From the NCBI GenBank assembly GCA_003223835.1, contig QHWR01000067.1:1-36960 (forward strand): a stretch of 36,960 nt of DNA, given 5' to 3'. The notes beneath the pieces are model-generated. The model was not told where the DNA came from. It saw nothing but the letters and a program-made list of their open reading frames with translations, and searched no databases. Position 1 is the first letter of the stretch. Each line of letters opens with the position of its first letter. This stretch comes from Acidobacteriota bacterium. Lineage in GTDB: Bacteria > Acidobacteriota > Vicinamibacteria > Vicinamibacterales > 2-12-FULL-66-21. This document shows, piece after piece, positions 17,166 through 27,627 of the stretch. The position numbers and the translations under genes are program-made.

Positions 17166-19254
17166 CGCGTTCACCCCGCGCGTCGCGCTCGTCGTCGCGC
17201 TGGGCGTCGCCTGGCTCAACTTCCTTCTCACGGTGAAATGGGCGCACCTGCCCGGATCCCTGAATGGGTGGAAGCGTCCCTGGTACGCGGCGGCGCTCGC
17301 CGCAGCCACGCTGTTCACGCTGTTCAGCAGGAACAAGCCCGGGCCGGTGCGGCTTGCCGGCCTTCGCTGGCTGGTCGTGGCCGGCGCGGCGCTCGTGGTG
17401 ACCGCGTATCTCTGGAGCTTTCCCCCTTCCACCTGGAACCTCATTCCGTTCGCGGACGACTGGGTCCCTCGCTATCAGTCCACGGTTGACGGCATCGCGC
17501 TCCTCCGGCGCGGCGCGGTCGTCGGCTGGCAATGGGCCTTCCTCGGCGGCTACCAGACGTCCGCGGATCTGTCGCAAAGCCTGACGATAATCGGCTTCGT
17601 CCCGATGACGTTGTTCGGCGCGCCGCGTGGCTTTCACCTCCTGCACCTGTTCCTCGTCGTCGCAATTCCATCGCTCGTGTTCATCGACATCGCCGCCGAC
17701 GGACGACGCGACGTCGCCCGGCTCACCGCGTTCTTCGCGTGCATCTGCGCGGTGGGAATGTTCGGCACCATCATGCCGAGCGGGGATACGAACTCGATCG
17801 CCGGCGTGTTCTGCGCGATGCTCGCGCTCGCCGGCAGCCGCATGGCGAGGACCGGACGACGGTGGGGCGGCGCGATTCTCGTCCTCGGGCTGACGCTCGC
17901 GTTGTACATGCACGTCGCGTTCTTTCTGTACGCGACGCTGTATCTGCTGCTCGAAGCGCTCTTTTATCGCGACGCACGGATCGCCCTCCGCGCCGTCATG
18001 GCGTGCGCGGTCGCAGGCGTCGCCGCGCTCCCGCAGCACATCGAGCTGCTCCGGTATCGCGACTACTTCAACACCAACAATCTCATTTACGCGCCCGGGC
18101 CGATCGACTGGCGTGGCCTGGCGCTCACGGTTTACTACAACACCGAAATCCTGCTCCATCCGCACCGCTGGTACAACGACTATCTGTCGCTCACGTGCGT
18201 GTTTCTCGTCGTGTTCATCTGGGCCGCGATTCAACCGGGCCGTTCGCGGCCGCGGTTCTACGCCTGGCTGGTCCTCGCGACGATGGCGATGCTGCGGTGC
18301 TCGGTGGCCGAAGCCGGATACCTGTTGACGCGCGAGATGCACATGCTGGCCGTGCTGGCGCCCGCGCCGCTCGCGTGGTTCGTGATCGAGCATTCGGGCG
18401 ATCGCAGGCTCGCGTGGGCGCTCGTCGCGGTCATCGGCCTTTACGTGCAGGCGAAGTTCGAGCCGATCCGTCACGTCGCCGACGTGCGTGAGTTCGACGC
18501 CGCGCTGATCGATCGGCTGAGGAGCCTCGATGGCCATCTCGTGCTGCTCGAGAACAGCCCGCACCGCGATCTCGATTCCGATCCGCGGCGCCGCACGGAG
18601 CGGACGCCGTTCGACGTCCACTTCGAAGCGATGCTCCCGCCGGCGACGGGGCGTCTCTACTACGGACAGGCCTGGGACGGCTGGCATTGGACGCCGTTTC
18701 GCGGACAGGTCGTCGCGGGCGGTGCGTTCCGCGGCCGGACGATCGCGGAGACGCCCGTCGCGGAGTTCGTGCGCGAGATGCGCAAGTGGGGCGTCCGCCA
18801 TCTCGTCGTCTGGAGCGAGGCGACTCGACAGTACCTCGATTCCGCTCCGGCGAATTTCGAGCGGCGCTGGGCGAGCGGATTGTGGGTACAGTACGAGATG
18901 CGGGATCCGGATACGCGCGCTGTCGTGACCGAAACCGGCACGGCGTCTCTCGGTCCCATCGATCCGCTCGGCGGGATCGTGCGGCTGTCCGGCATGCGCC
19001 GCGGCGAGCGTGTCGTCATCCGCCAGAATTATTTTCCGGTCTGGACCGCGCGGGTGAACGACCGGCCCGTCGCGCTCTTCGCCGCAGACGGGCAACTCGC
19101 GTTCGACGCGCCCCAGGACGGCGATTACGCCGTCACGCTCGCGTATCCTCGACGCCTCTGGCTGCAGGCGATCGCGCTTGCCGCGTTCGTCATCGGCGCA
19201 GCGGCGCTGACGTTCACATGCGTTACGCCATCGTCACGTTCGGCTGCCGCGTAA
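17149..19254 (+). CDS. Polytopic membrane protein, GT-C/YfhO-like
   Basis: Many hydrophobic segments, early acidic motif IPFADDWVPRYQSTVDG, FLGGYQTSADLSQ, soluble C-terminal region and terminal TM; start overlaps purE. Confidence 0.75.
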   Translation: MRRATDAFTPRVALVVALGVAWLNFLLTVKWAHLPGSLNGWKRPWYAAALAAATLFTLFSRNKPGPVRLAGLRWLVVAGAALVVTAYLWSFPPSTWNLIPFADDWVPRYQSTVDGIALLRRGAVVGWQWAFLGGYQTSADLSQSLTIIGFVPMTLFGAPRGFHLLHLFLVVAIPSLVFIDIAADGRRDVARLTAFFACICAVGMFGTIMPSGDTNSIAGVFCAMLALAGSRMARTGRRWGGAILVLGLTLALYMHVAFFLYATLYLLLEALFYRDARIALRAVMACAVAGVAALPQHIELLRYRDYFNTNNLIYAPGPIDWRGLALTVYYNTEILLHPHRWYNDYLSLTCVFLVVFIWAAIQPGRSRPRFYAWLVLATMAMLRCSVAEAGYLLTREMHMLAVLAPAPLAWFVIEHSGDRRLAWALVAVIGLYVQAKFEPIRHVADVREFDAALIDRLRSLDGHLVLLENSPHRDLDSDPRRRTERTPFDVHFEAMLPPATGRLYYGQAWDGWHWTPFRGQVVAGGAFRGRTIAETPVAEFVREMRKWGVRHLVVWSEATRQYLDSAPANFERRWASGLWVQYEMRDPDTRAVVTETGTASLGPIDPLGGIVRLSGMRRGERVVIRQNYFPVWTARVNDRPVALFAADGQLAFDAPQDGDYAVTLAYPRRLWLQAIALAAFVIGAAALTFTCVTPSSRSAAA

Positions 19255-20492
19255 ACCAGGCGGACTCGCTCCGTCTCGAGGAAGACCTGCGCGCCGGCGG
19301 CAACGTCGAGAGCTCCTGCGAGCGCGCGGATCTCGTCATCGTGAATACGTGTTCCGTGACGGCGTCCGCCGACCAGGGCGCGCGCCAGACGATTCGCCGG
19401 ATCGCGCGGCAGAACCCGTCCGCGCGCATCGTGGCGACCGGCTGCTACGCGACGCGGTCTCCCGGCGAAGTCGCCGCGCTGCCCGGCGTCGTCCGGGTCG
19501 TCCGCAATGAAGAGAAATTCGATTTCCTGCGCGGCGAGGGCCCGACCTTCAGGCCGGACGCGACCACGGCCGACCGCGCGGATGGCGACGGCCCGTGCGG
19601 CGCTCCAATCGAACCCGGCGTCGCGGGCCGCACCGCCTTCACGCTGCGCGTGCAGTCCGGCTGCGAGGAGCGCTGCTCTTACTGCATCATTCCCACGACG
19701 CGCGGTGCGTCGCGCAGCGTGCCGATCGACGGCGTCCTGGGCGAAGTCGGCCGGGTCGCCGGGGCGGGCTTCAAGGAAGTCGCGTTGACCGGCGTCCACC
19801 TCGGCTCCTATGGCCGCGATCTGACGCCGCCGTCATCTTTATACGCATTGCTGCGCGCGCTCGATGACGTTCCGGACGACGTGCGGTTCCGAATCAGCTC
19901 GCTCGAGCCGATGGATTGCACGCGCGAGATCGTCGATCTCGTCGTCGCGAGCGGACGGTTTCTGCCGCACTTTCATCTGCCGCTGCAGCATGCCGGCAAC
20001 CGCATGTTGCGGCTGATGCAGCGGCCCTACCGTCTCGAGGACTATCGCGGTTTGGTGGACGACATCCGCGCACGTCTGCCGCACGCGGCGATTGGCTCGG
20101 ACATGATCGTCGGGTTCCCCGGCGAAACTGACGACGATTTCGCGGCCAATCTGGAATACCTGCCGCCGTCGCCGCTGACGCATCTGCACGTGTTCCCGTA
20201 CTCGGATCGGCCGGGAACCGCCGCGTCGACAATGCGGGACAAGGTTGCGGCTCCGGTGATTCGCGATCGCGGAGCACGCGTGCGCGCCATCAGCGCCGAT
20301 CTCACCCGACGCTTCCGCGAGTCGCAGGCAGGCACCATCCGTCCCGGGCTGACGCTGGAGGACGGCACGCTCGTCGTGACTGACAACTACTTAAAGGTGA
20401 GGATCCCGCAGGAATACCGGCGTAACGAGCGATTGATGGTGCGGATCTGCGAGGTACGGGGCGGGGGCGAACTCGTCGGACGCGTAGTTTAG
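19218..20492 (+). CDS. mtaB: tRNA (N6-L-threonylcarbamoyladenosine(37)-C2)-methylthiotransferase
   Basis: MRYAIVTFGCRVNQADSLRLEEDL...VNTCSVTASADQGARQTIRRIAR...VQSGCEERCSYCIIPTTRGASRSVP (radical SAM CxxxCxxC). Confidence 0.93.
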   Translation: MRYAIVTFGCRVNQADSLRLEEDLRAGGNVESSCERADLVIVNTCSVTASADQGARQTIRRIARQNPSARIVATGCYATRSPGEVAALPGVVRVVRNEEKFDFLRGEGPTFRPDATTADRADGDGPCGAPIEPGVAGRTAFTLRVQSGCEERCSYCIIPTTRGASRSVPIDGVLGEVGRVAGAGFKEVALTGVHLGSYGRDLTPPSSLYALLRALDDVPDDVRFRISSLEPMDCTREIVDLVVASGRFLPHFHLPLQHAGNRMLRLMQRPYRLEDYRGLVDDIRARLPHAAIGSDMIVGFPGETDDDFAANLEYLPPSPLTHLHVFPYSDRPGTAASTMRDKVAAPVIRDRGARVRAISADLTRRFRESQAGTIRPGLTLEDGTLVVTDNYLKVRIPQEYRRNERLMVRICEVRGGGELVGRVV

Positions 20493-20502
20493 GGATTCGC
20501 GA

Positions 20503-21588
20503 TTACACGCTCATCAAATTCGCGAGCACCTGCCCCGGCGACTTCTCACGTGTGGACTCGGTGATCAACTGACCGCATGCAGCGCGGATGTCGCGGCCGC
20601 GTGACTTTCGCACCGACACGGTCACACGCGCGTCCGCGAGGACTTTCGCGAACCGGTTCACTCGCTCGTCCGACGGCCGCTCGAACGGAATGCCGGCCGC
20701 CTCGTTCAGCGGCAGCAAGTTGACCTTCGCCCGGATGCCGCTCAGCAGCTTCACGAGGCGCCGCGCGTCCTCCGGCGTGTCGTTGACGTCTTTCAAGAGC
20801 ACGTACTCGAACGTGATCCGGTCGCGGCGCTTGATCGGGAACCGCCGGCACGCGTCGAGCAGATCCTTCAGCCCGTACTTACGGTTCACGGGCACCAGCA
20901 TGTCTCGCTGATCTTCCGTCGTGGCGTGGAGCGAAATGGCGAGGTTCGGCATCAACGGCTCGGTCGCGAGGCGCTCGAGCGCCGGCAGCACGCCGACGGT
21001 GGACAGCGTCATGCGCCGGGGGGAGAGGCCGAAGCCGTGCTCGTCCGCGAGGATTCGCAGGGCCTTCATCGTCGCGTCGTAGTTGTGCAGCGGTTCGCCC
21101 ATGCCCATGAGGACGATGTTGAAACGCGAGCCGAGCATGTGCAGCTCGCGGGCGAGCACTCGCGCCTGCCCGGCGATCTCCCCCGCGGTCAGATTGCGGA
21201 CGATGCCCATCCTGCCCGTGAGGCAGAAGCCGCAGCGCATCGCGCAGCCGACCTGGGTCGAAAGACAGAAGGTGTTGGCGGGCGTGTCCGGGATGAACAC
21301 CGACTCGATCAACTGCCCGTCTTCGAGCCGCAGCAGGAACTTCGTGGTGCCGTCGCTCGATCGTTCCTGGCGGGCGACGTCGGGCGTGCCGATCCGGAAC
21401 TGCAGCGCCAGCGCGGCGCGCAAGTCACGAGCGAGGTCGCTCATCTCGCTGAAATCGGTGACGCCGCGCTTGTGGACCCACTGAAAAATCTGCCGGGCGT
21501 GAAAGCGTGGCTGCCCGAGCGCCTCGAGCCCCAGCTCGAGCTCGGCGAGTTCCAGTCCGGCGACGTCGTGGCGGCAGTCGATCGACAT
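20503..21588 (-). CDS. rlmN: Dual-specificity rRNA/tRNA adenine C2-methyltransferase RlmN
   Basis: RFHARQIFQWVHKRGVTDFSEMSDL...FCLSTQVGCAMRCGFCLTGRMGIVRNLTAGEI...MGMGEPLHNYDATMKALRIL. Confidence 0.95.
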   Translation of the reverse strand: MSIDCRHDVAGLELAELELGLEALGQPRFHARQIFQWVHKRGVTDFSEMSDLARDLRAALALQFRIGTPDVARQERSSDGTTKFLLRLEDGQLIESVFIPDTPANTFCLSTQVGCAMRCGFCLTGRMGIVRNLTAGEIAGQARVLARELHMLGSRFNIVLMGMGEPLHNYDATMKALRILADEHGFGLSPRRMTLSTVGVLPALERLATEPLMPNLAISLHATTEDQRDMLVPVNRKYGLKDLLDACRRFPIKRRDRITFEYVLLKDVNDTPEDARRLVKLLSGIRAKVNLLPLNEAAGIPFERPSDERVNRFAKVLADARVTVSVRKSRGRDIRAACGQLITESTREKSPGQVLANLMSV

Positions 21589-21767
21589 GTTCGTAGGGTC
21601 GCCGGTGAAAAATGAGCGGATGTTTATTGTACTATCGGCGTCCAGCCGGGCTTTTCGGCGCGAACGGTTGCGCGCGGCAGCCCAGCGTGCTAACATCTGT
21701 GCTTTAGCGTCTTCAGTAATCCCTTTCCCTACAAGCACTTCCGGCGGCAACGACACTCTGGACGCGC

Positions 21768-23024
21768 ATGGTCACACGCGAGGTTCTGGACAACGGCCTT
21801 CGTCTCATCACCGAGTCGATGCCGCACGTCCGATCCGTCAGCATCGGCGTCTGGCTGATGCGCGGCTCACGCCACGAGACGGATGCCCAGAGCGGCATCG
21901 CGCATTTCGTGGAGCACATGCTGTTCAAGGGCACCAGCACGCGCACCGCCGAGGACATCGCGCAGGCGATCGACTCGATCGGCGGTCAGCTCGACGCGTT
22001 CACCGCGAAGGAATACGCGAGCTACTACATCAAAGTGCTCGACGAGCACGTGCCGCTCGCCGTCGATTTGCTGTCGGACATCGTGCTGAACCCGGCGTTT
22101 GCCGCCGACGAGCTCGACCGCGAGAAAAAGGTGATCCTCGAAGAGATCAAGATGGTCGAGGACACGCCGGACGATCTCGTCCACGAGCTGTTCACGCAGC
22201 ACTTCTGGGAAGGACACCCGCTGGGCCGGCCGATTCTGGGGACGCCGGAGACGGTCGATGCGTTGAGCGTCGAGAGTCTCCGCGCGTATTTCCGCGACGC
22301 GTACGTCGCGCAGAACCTGGTGATCTCGGCCGCGGGCAATCTCGAGCACGCCACCGTCCGCGATCTCGTGCTGCGCGCGTTCGAGAAACTGCCGATGGCC
22401 GGCGATTCGTTCCACGACGATCCGCCGACCGTCGTGCCCCAGGTGATCGTGCGGTCGAAGGAACTGGAACAGAGTCATGTGTGTCTGGGGACGAGCAGCT
22501 ACCCGCAGAACCACGAGGACCGCTACGTCAGCTACATCCTGAACACGCTGCTCGGCGGCTCGATGAGCTCGCGCCTGTTTCAGAACGTGCGCGAGAAGCG
22601 CGGCCTGGCGTATGCGGTGTTCAGCGGGCTGAGCGCGTACCGCGACGCCGGCAACATCACGATCTACGCGGGCTGCGCGAACGACGCCGTCCGCCAGGTG
22701 GTCGAGGTGTGCGTGGACGAGCTGCGCGCGCTGAAGCAGACGCCCGTGCCCGACACGGAGCTGCGCCGCGCGAAAGATCATCTCAAGGGCAGCCTCATGC
22801 TGAGCCTCGAGAACACCGCGAGCCGCATGTCGCACCTGGCGCGGCAGGAGATCTACTTCGATCGCCACTTTGGACTCGACGAGACGCTCGCCGGCGTCGA
22901 GCGGGTTTCGTCGGACGATTTGCGGCGCGTCGCGCGTGATTTGTTCGCCAACGGTTCGCTCGCGGCCACGCTGCTCGGACCCTCTCCGGCCGACGTCACG
23001 CGCGCGCACCTGGATCTTGGATGA
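21768..23024 (+). CDS. M16-family zinc peptidase (processing-peptidase-like)
   Basis: MVTREVLDNGLRLITESMPHVRSVSIGVWLMRGSRHETDAQSGIAHFVEHMLFKGTSTRT; HxxEH motif (HFVEH). Confidence 0.94.
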   Translation: MVTREVLDNGLRLITESMPHVRSVSIGVWLMRGSRHETDAQSGIAHFVEHMLFKGTSTRTAEDIAQAIDSIGGQLDAFTAKEYASYYIKVLDEHVPLAVDLLSDIVLNPAFAADELDREKKVILEEIKMVEDTPDDLVHELFTQHFWEGHPLGRPILGTPETVDALSVESLRAYFRDAYVAQNLVISAAGNLEHATVRDLVLRAFEKLPMAGDSFHDDPPTVVPQVIVRSKELEQSHVCLGTSSYPQNHEDRYVSYILNTLLGGSMSSRLFQNVREKRGLAYAVFSGLSAYRDAGNITIYAGCANDAVRQVVEVCVDELRALKQTPVPDTELRRAKDHLKGSLMLSLENTASRMSHLARQEIYFDRHFGLDETLAGVERVSSDDLRRVARDLFANGSLAATLLGPSPADVTRAHLDLG

Positions 23025-24343
23025 TTCGCCGCTATACGAACCCGGAAATGGGCGCGATCTGGAGCGATCAGCGCCGCTACGAAACCTGGCTGGCCGTGGA
23101 ACTGGCGGCCGCCGACGCGATGGCCGAGGCGGGGATCATCCCCGGCGAGGCGGCGCGGGAGCTTCGCGCGAAGGCGTCGTTCGACATCGCCCGGATCGAG
23201 GAGATTGAACAAACGACGCAGCACGACGTGATCGCGTTCACGACCGCCGTCGCCGAGCGCGTCGGCCCTGCCGCCCGCTGGCTGCACTTCGGGCTGACCT
23301 CCTCGGACGTCATCGACACCGCGCAGGCGCTGCAGATGCGCGAGGCCTGCGACGTGATCGTGAAGGACATCGCCGGCGCCATGGAGGCCGTCCGCGAGCG
23401 CGCGGAAGAACATCGGCACACGCCGATGATCGGGCGCACGCACGGCGTCCACGCCGAGCCGATGACCTTCGGGCTGAAGCTCGCGCTCTGGTACGCGGGG
23501 CTGCAGCGCGACCTGGACCGCGTGCTGCAGGCGCGCGAGACGATTTCCTTCGGGAAAGTGTCGGGCGCGGTCGGGACGTTCGCGCACCTCGATCCGTCGG
23601 TCGAAGCGCGCATCTGCCAGCGTCTCGGGCTGAAGGCGGCGCTGGTGTCGTCGCAGGTCATCCAGCGCGATCGCCACGCCGAGCTGATGGCCGTGCTCGC
23701 GATCACGGCCGCGTCGCTCGAGACGTTCGCGCTCGAAATCCGCGGCCTGCAGAAGACGGAAATCGGCGAGGTCGAGGAGCCCTTCGGCCGGGGCCAGAAG
23801 GGATCGTCCGCGATGCCGCACAAGCGGAACCCCATCGGCTGCGAGCAGATCGTCGGGCTCGCGAGGCTGCTCCGCGGAAACGCGATGGCGGCGCTCGAGA
23901 ACATCGCGCTCTGGCACGAACGCGACATCTCGCATTCGTCGGTGGAACGCGTCATTCTCCCCGACAGCTTCATCGCGCTCGACCACATGCTGCGGCGGTT
24001 CACCCGCATCGTGCGCGGCATGGTGGTGTATCCGGACCGGATGCGCGAGAATCTCGAACGGTCGCGCGGCGTGGTATTTTCCGGCACCGTCCTGCTGGAG
24101 CTGGCGCGTCGCGGCGTCTCGCGCGAGCAGGCGTACGACTGGGTCCAGCGCAACGCCATGCGGTCCTTTCACGAGAAGCGCGATTTCAAGGAGCTGTTGC
24201 TGCAGGATCCGGACGTGACCAAAGTCCTGTCACGCGCCGAGGTCGAGAAGGCGTTCGACCTGCAGTACCAGCTCAGGAACGTGGACGCCGTGTTCGCTCG
24301 CGTGTTCGTGAACGCGCAGGTCGCGGCGGCGACTTCCGCCTGA
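23021..24343 (+). CDS. purB: Adenylosuccinate lyase
   Basis: MIRRYTNPEMGAIWSDQRRYETWLAVELAAADAMAEAG...GQKGSSAMPHKRNPIGCEQI. Confidence 0.97.
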   Translation: MIRRYTNPEMGAIWSDQRRYETWLAVELAAADAMAEAGIIPGEAARELRAKASFDIARIEEIEQTTQHDVIAFTTAVAERVGPAARWLHFGLTSSDVIDTAQALQMREACDVIVKDIAGAMEAVRERAEEHRHTPMIGRTHGVHAEPMTFGLKLALWYAGLQRDLDRVLQARETISFGKVSGAVGTFAHLDPSVEARICQRLGLKAALVSSQVIQRDRHAELMAVLAITAASLETFALEIRGLQKTEIGEVEEPFGRGQKGSSAMPHKRNPIGCEQIVGLARLLRGNAMAALENIALWHERDISHSSVERVILPDSFIALDHMLRRFTRIVRGMVVYPDRMRENLERSRGVVFSGTVLLELARRGVSREQAYDWVQRNAMRSFHEKRDFKELLLQDPDVTKVLSRAEVEKAFDLQYQLRNVDAVFARVFVNAQVAAATSA

Positions 24344-24393
24344 AGGCGGAAGCCACCTACATATACTTTGTGGCTTCCGGCTTTAGCCGGAAG
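24333..24393. repeat. REP-like paired palindromes in the purB-purS spacer
   Basis: CTTCCGCCTGAAGGCGGAAGCCAC then 13 bp then GTGGCTTCCGGCTTTAGCCGGAAG, head-to-head. Confidence 0.85.
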
Positions 24394-24404
24394 AGGCGAG
24401 GACG

Positions 24405-24650
24405 ATGAAAGCCAGAGTGTTCGTGACGCTCAAACCCTCGGTGTTCGACCCGCAGGGAAAGACGATCGCCGACGCGCTGCACTCGCTCGGCTACACCGGC
24501 GTCGCCGACGTGCGTCAGGGCAAGTTCTTCGAGATCGACGTCGAGGCGCGCACGGCCGATCAAGCGTTCCACGTCGCCTCCGAAGTCGCGGACAAGGTGC
24601 TGGCCAACCCGGTCATCGAGAGTTATCGCGTCGAGATTCCTGAAAGCTGA
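24405..24650 (+). CDS. purS: Phosphoribosylformylglycinamidine synthase subunit PurS
   Basis: MKARVFVTLKPSVFDPQGKTIADALHSLGYTGVADVRQGKFFEIDVEA. Confidence 0.95.
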   Translation: MKARVFVTLKPSVFDPQGKTIADALHSLGYTGVADVRQGKFFEIDVEARTADQAFHVASEVADKVLANPVIESYRVEIPES

Positions 24651-24659
24651 GAGCTGCTT

Positions 24660-25373
24660 ATGAAATTCGCCGTCGTTGTCTTTCCGGGATCCAACTGCGA
24701 TGACGATTCCTATCACGCCGCGAAGCACGTCCTCGGCCAGGAGGCGGAGTTCATCTGGCACAAGGAGACGAGCCTCAAAGGCGCGGACGTCGTGATTCTT
24801 CCCGGCGGATTCGCGCACGGCGACTATCTGCGGACCGGCGCCCTCGCGCGCTTCTCGCCGATCATGGGCGCCGTCGCGGAGTTCGCGAAGCGCGGCGGTC
24901 CGGTGCTCGGCATCTGCAATGGGTTCCAGATCCTGCTCGAGGCAGGCTTCCTTCCGGGCGCGATGCTGCGCAACCGTGACCTGAAGTTCCACTGCGAACA
25001 TGTCATCGTACGCGTGGAGCAGACGGAGACACCGTTCACGCTGCGCGCGGCGAAGGGGCAGCGGCTGCGCATTCCGATCGCCCACGGCGAGGGGAACTAC
25101 TACGCGCCGGCCGACGTCGTGCAGCAGCTCGAGTCGTCGGGGCGCGTCGTCTTCAGGTACTGCGACGAGCGCGGCGACGTGACCGAACGCGCGAACCCGA
25201 ACGGCGCCGTCAACGGCATCGCCGGCATCTGCAACGAAGCGCGGAATGTGGTCGGCCTCATGCCGCACCCCGAACGGGCGTGCGAAGGCGCGCTCGGCAG
25301 CGCCGACGGTCTCATTCTCTTCGAATCGGCTGTGGCCGCAATGGCTCAGGAAGGAGTCATGCGCACCGCATGA
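24660..25373 (+). CDS. purQ: Phosphoribosylformylglycinamidine synthase subunit PurQ
   Basis: [27 protein letters not shown]...[23 protein letters not shown]...[11 protein letters not shown]. Confidence 0.97.
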   Translation: MKFAVVVFPGSNCDDDSYHAAKHVLGQEAEFIWHKETSLKGADVVILPGGFAHGDYLRTGALARFSPIMGAVAEFAKRGGPVLGICNGFQILLEAGFLPGAMLRNRDLKFHCEHVIVRVEQTETPFTLRAAKGQRLRIPIAHGEGNYYAPADVVQQLESSGRVVFRYCDERGDVTERANPNGAVNGIAGICNEARNVVGLMPHPERACEGALGSADGLILFESAVAAMAQEGVMRTA

Positions 25374-27610
25374 ACGACGAGGTTCTGGAACGCCACGGGC
25401 TCACGCGCGAGGAATACGATCGGATCGTCCGCGCGCTCGGGCGCGAGCCGAGCGAGACGGAGATCGGCATCTTCTCCGTCATGTGGTCGGAGCACTGCAG
25501 CTACAAGAGCTCGCGCGTCCATTTGAAGAAGCTTCCGACGCGTGGACCGCGCGTCCTTCAGGGACCCGGCGAGAATGCCGGCGCGGTGGACATCGGCGAC
25601 GGCCTCGCCGCGGTGTTCAAGATCGAATCTCACAACCACCCGTCGTTCATCGAGCCGTACCAGGGCGCCGCGACGGGCGTGGGCGGCATCATCCGCGACA
25701 TTTTCACGATGGGCGCGCGTCCGATCGCGCTGCTCAACGCGCTGCGGTTCGGTCCGCTCGACGGTCCGGACGGCGTTCGCACGCGTCGCATCATGGACGG
25801 CGTCGTGCGCGGGATCGGCGGGTACGGCAACAGCATCGGGATCGCGACGGTCGGCGGCGAGGTCGCGTTCGACGAACCGTACGCGGGCAACCCGCTCGTC
25901 AACGTGCTGTGTCTCGGCGTCGCGCCGGCGAACGCGCTCGTCAAAGGCACGGCGTCCGGCATCGGCAATCCGGTCTATTACGTGGGCGCGAAGACCGGAC
26001 GGGACGGGATCCACGGCGCGACGATGGCGTCCGCGGAGTTCGACGATCGGTCCGCGGAGAAGCGTCCGGCGGTGCAGGTCGGCGATCCGTTCATGGAAAA
26101 GCTGCTGCTCGAGGCGTGCCTGGAGCTGATGCAGACGGATGCGCTCATCGGTGTGCAGGACATGGGGGCCGCCGGGCTGACGTGCTCGACGTGCGAGATG
26201 GGCGCGCGCGGCGGGGCGGGCGTCGAGATCGACGTCATGCACGTGCCGCAGCGCGAGACCGGCATGACGCCGTACGAGATCATGCTCTCTGAATCGCAGG
26301 AGCGCATGCTGCTCGTCGTCAAGAAGGGACGCGAGGCGGAGGTCGAGCGGATCTTCGAGAAGTGGGACCTGCACGCGTCGCGTATCGGAGAGGTCACGGC
26401 CGACGGCCTGCTGCGCGTGAAAGATCGCGGACGCGTCGTCGCCGAGATCCCGAACCGCGCGCTGGTCGACGAAGCGCCTGTGTACAATCGCCCCGTGAAA
26501 CGGCCTGCCTATCTGGACGAAGTCCGCGCCCTCGACGTGGCGTCGCTGACGATCGGCCGGCCCGCGGCCGACTTCAGACGGCTGCTCGCCTCTCCGACCA
26601 TCGCGAGCAAGGCGTGGGTGTACCGGCAATACGACACGATGGTGCGCACCAACACGATCGCCGCCGCCGGCCTCACCGCCGGTGTCGTCCGGATCAAAGG
26701 GACCGAGCGTGCGCTGGCGATCTCGACCGACGGCAACGGCCGCTATTGCTATCTCGATCCGCGGCGGGGTGCGATGCTCGCGCTGGCCGAGGCCGCGCGC
26801 AACGTGGCGTGTGCGGGCGCGGTCCCGATCGGCGCGACCAACTGCCTGAACTTCGGAAACCCCGAACGTCCCGAGATCATGTGGCAGTTCGTCGAGGCCG
26901 TCGAGGGCCTCGCGGAGGCGTGTCGCGCGCTCGACATCCCGATCACCGGCGGCAACGTCAGCCTCTATAACGAGACCGACGGGCGCGCCATTTATCCCAC
27001 ACCCGTCATCGGCGTTGTCGGGCTGATCGAGCACGCGTCGCGGACGCTGACGCGCGCCTTCGCCGCCGATGGCTCGTCGATCATCCTGCTGGGAGAGGGC
27101 ACCGGCGAGCTCGGCGGCAGCGAGTACTTGAAACTGGTCCACAATCGCGTGCGGGGCGAGTGTCCCTCGATCGATCTCGCCCGCGAGCGTGCGCTGCAGG
27201 CGTTGCTGGCGCGCGCGGCCGCCGACGGATTGCTCCTGTCGGCGCACGACTGTTCGGACGGCGGCGTCGCCGTCGCGCTGGCGGAGTGCTGCTTCGACAC
27301 GGGCGGCCTCGGCGCCGTCGTGGATCTGACGCCGGAGCTGTCGGCGTCCCATGAGAATCTCGTGTCCGCGGCCACGCTGTTCGGCGAATCCGCGTCTCGC
27401 GTCGTTGTGTCGAGCCGCGTCGGGGACGAACCGCGCGTGCTCGAGTTGGCCGCCACGCGCGGCGTGCCCGCCCGCGTCATCGGCCGAACCGGGGGCACGC
27501 GGCTGCGGGTCGGCGTCGCCGGCGCGGTCGCGATCGATTGCGCGGTCGCCGAAGCGGAGCAGATCTGGTCGGGAGCGCTCGAAATGTTTTTCAGGAGAAC
27601 TGCGGCGTAG
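25370..27610 (+). CDS. purL: Phosphoribosylformylglycinamidine synthase subunit PurL (small type)
   Basis: [20 protein letters not shown]...[49 protein letters not shown] overlap with purQ. Confidence 0.97.
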   Translation: MNDEVLERHGLTREEYDRIVRALGREPSETEIGIFSVMWSEHCSYKSSRVHLKKLPTRGPRVLQGPGENAGAVDIGDGLAAVFKIESHNHPSFIEPYQGAATGVGGIIRDIFTMGARPIALLNALRFGPLDGPDGVRTRRIMDGVVRGIGGYGNSIGIATVGGEVAFDEPYAGNPLVNVLCLGVAPANALVKGTASGIGNPVYYVGAKTGRDGIHGATMASAEFDDRSAEKRPAVQVGDPFMEKLLLEACLELMQTDALIGVQDMGAAGLTCSTCEMGARGGAGVEIDVMHVPQRETGMTPYEIMLSESQERMLLVVKKGREAEVERIFEKWDLHASRIGEVTADGLLRVKDRGRVVAEIPNRALVDEAPVYNRPVKRPAYLDEVRALDVASLTIGRPAADFRRLLASPTIASKAWVYRQYDTMVRTNTIAAAGLTAGVVRIKGTERALAISTDGNGRYCYLDPRRGAMLALAEAARNVACAGAVPIGATNCLNFGNPERPEIMWQFVEAVEGLAEACRALDIPITGGNVSLYNETDGRAIYPTPVIGVVGLIEHASRTLTRAFAADGSSIILLGEGTGELGGSEYLKLVHNRVRGECPSIDLARERALQALLARAAADGLLLSAHDCSDGGVAVALAECCFDTGGLGAVVDLTPELSASHENLVSAATLFGESASRVVVSSRVGDEPRVLELAATRGVPARVIGRTGGTRLRVGVAGAVAIDCAVAEAEQIWSGALEMFFRRTAA

Positions 27611-27627
27611 CCGCGCGAAAGTACCAC

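Noticed and set aside
21589-21756. 56-residue N-terminal extension of RlmN (MSLPPEVLVGKGITEDAKAQ...)
   Set aside because: RlmN homology starts at ATG 21588 (MSIDCRH); the extension has no recognised RlmN counterpart and occupies the divergent promoter region.
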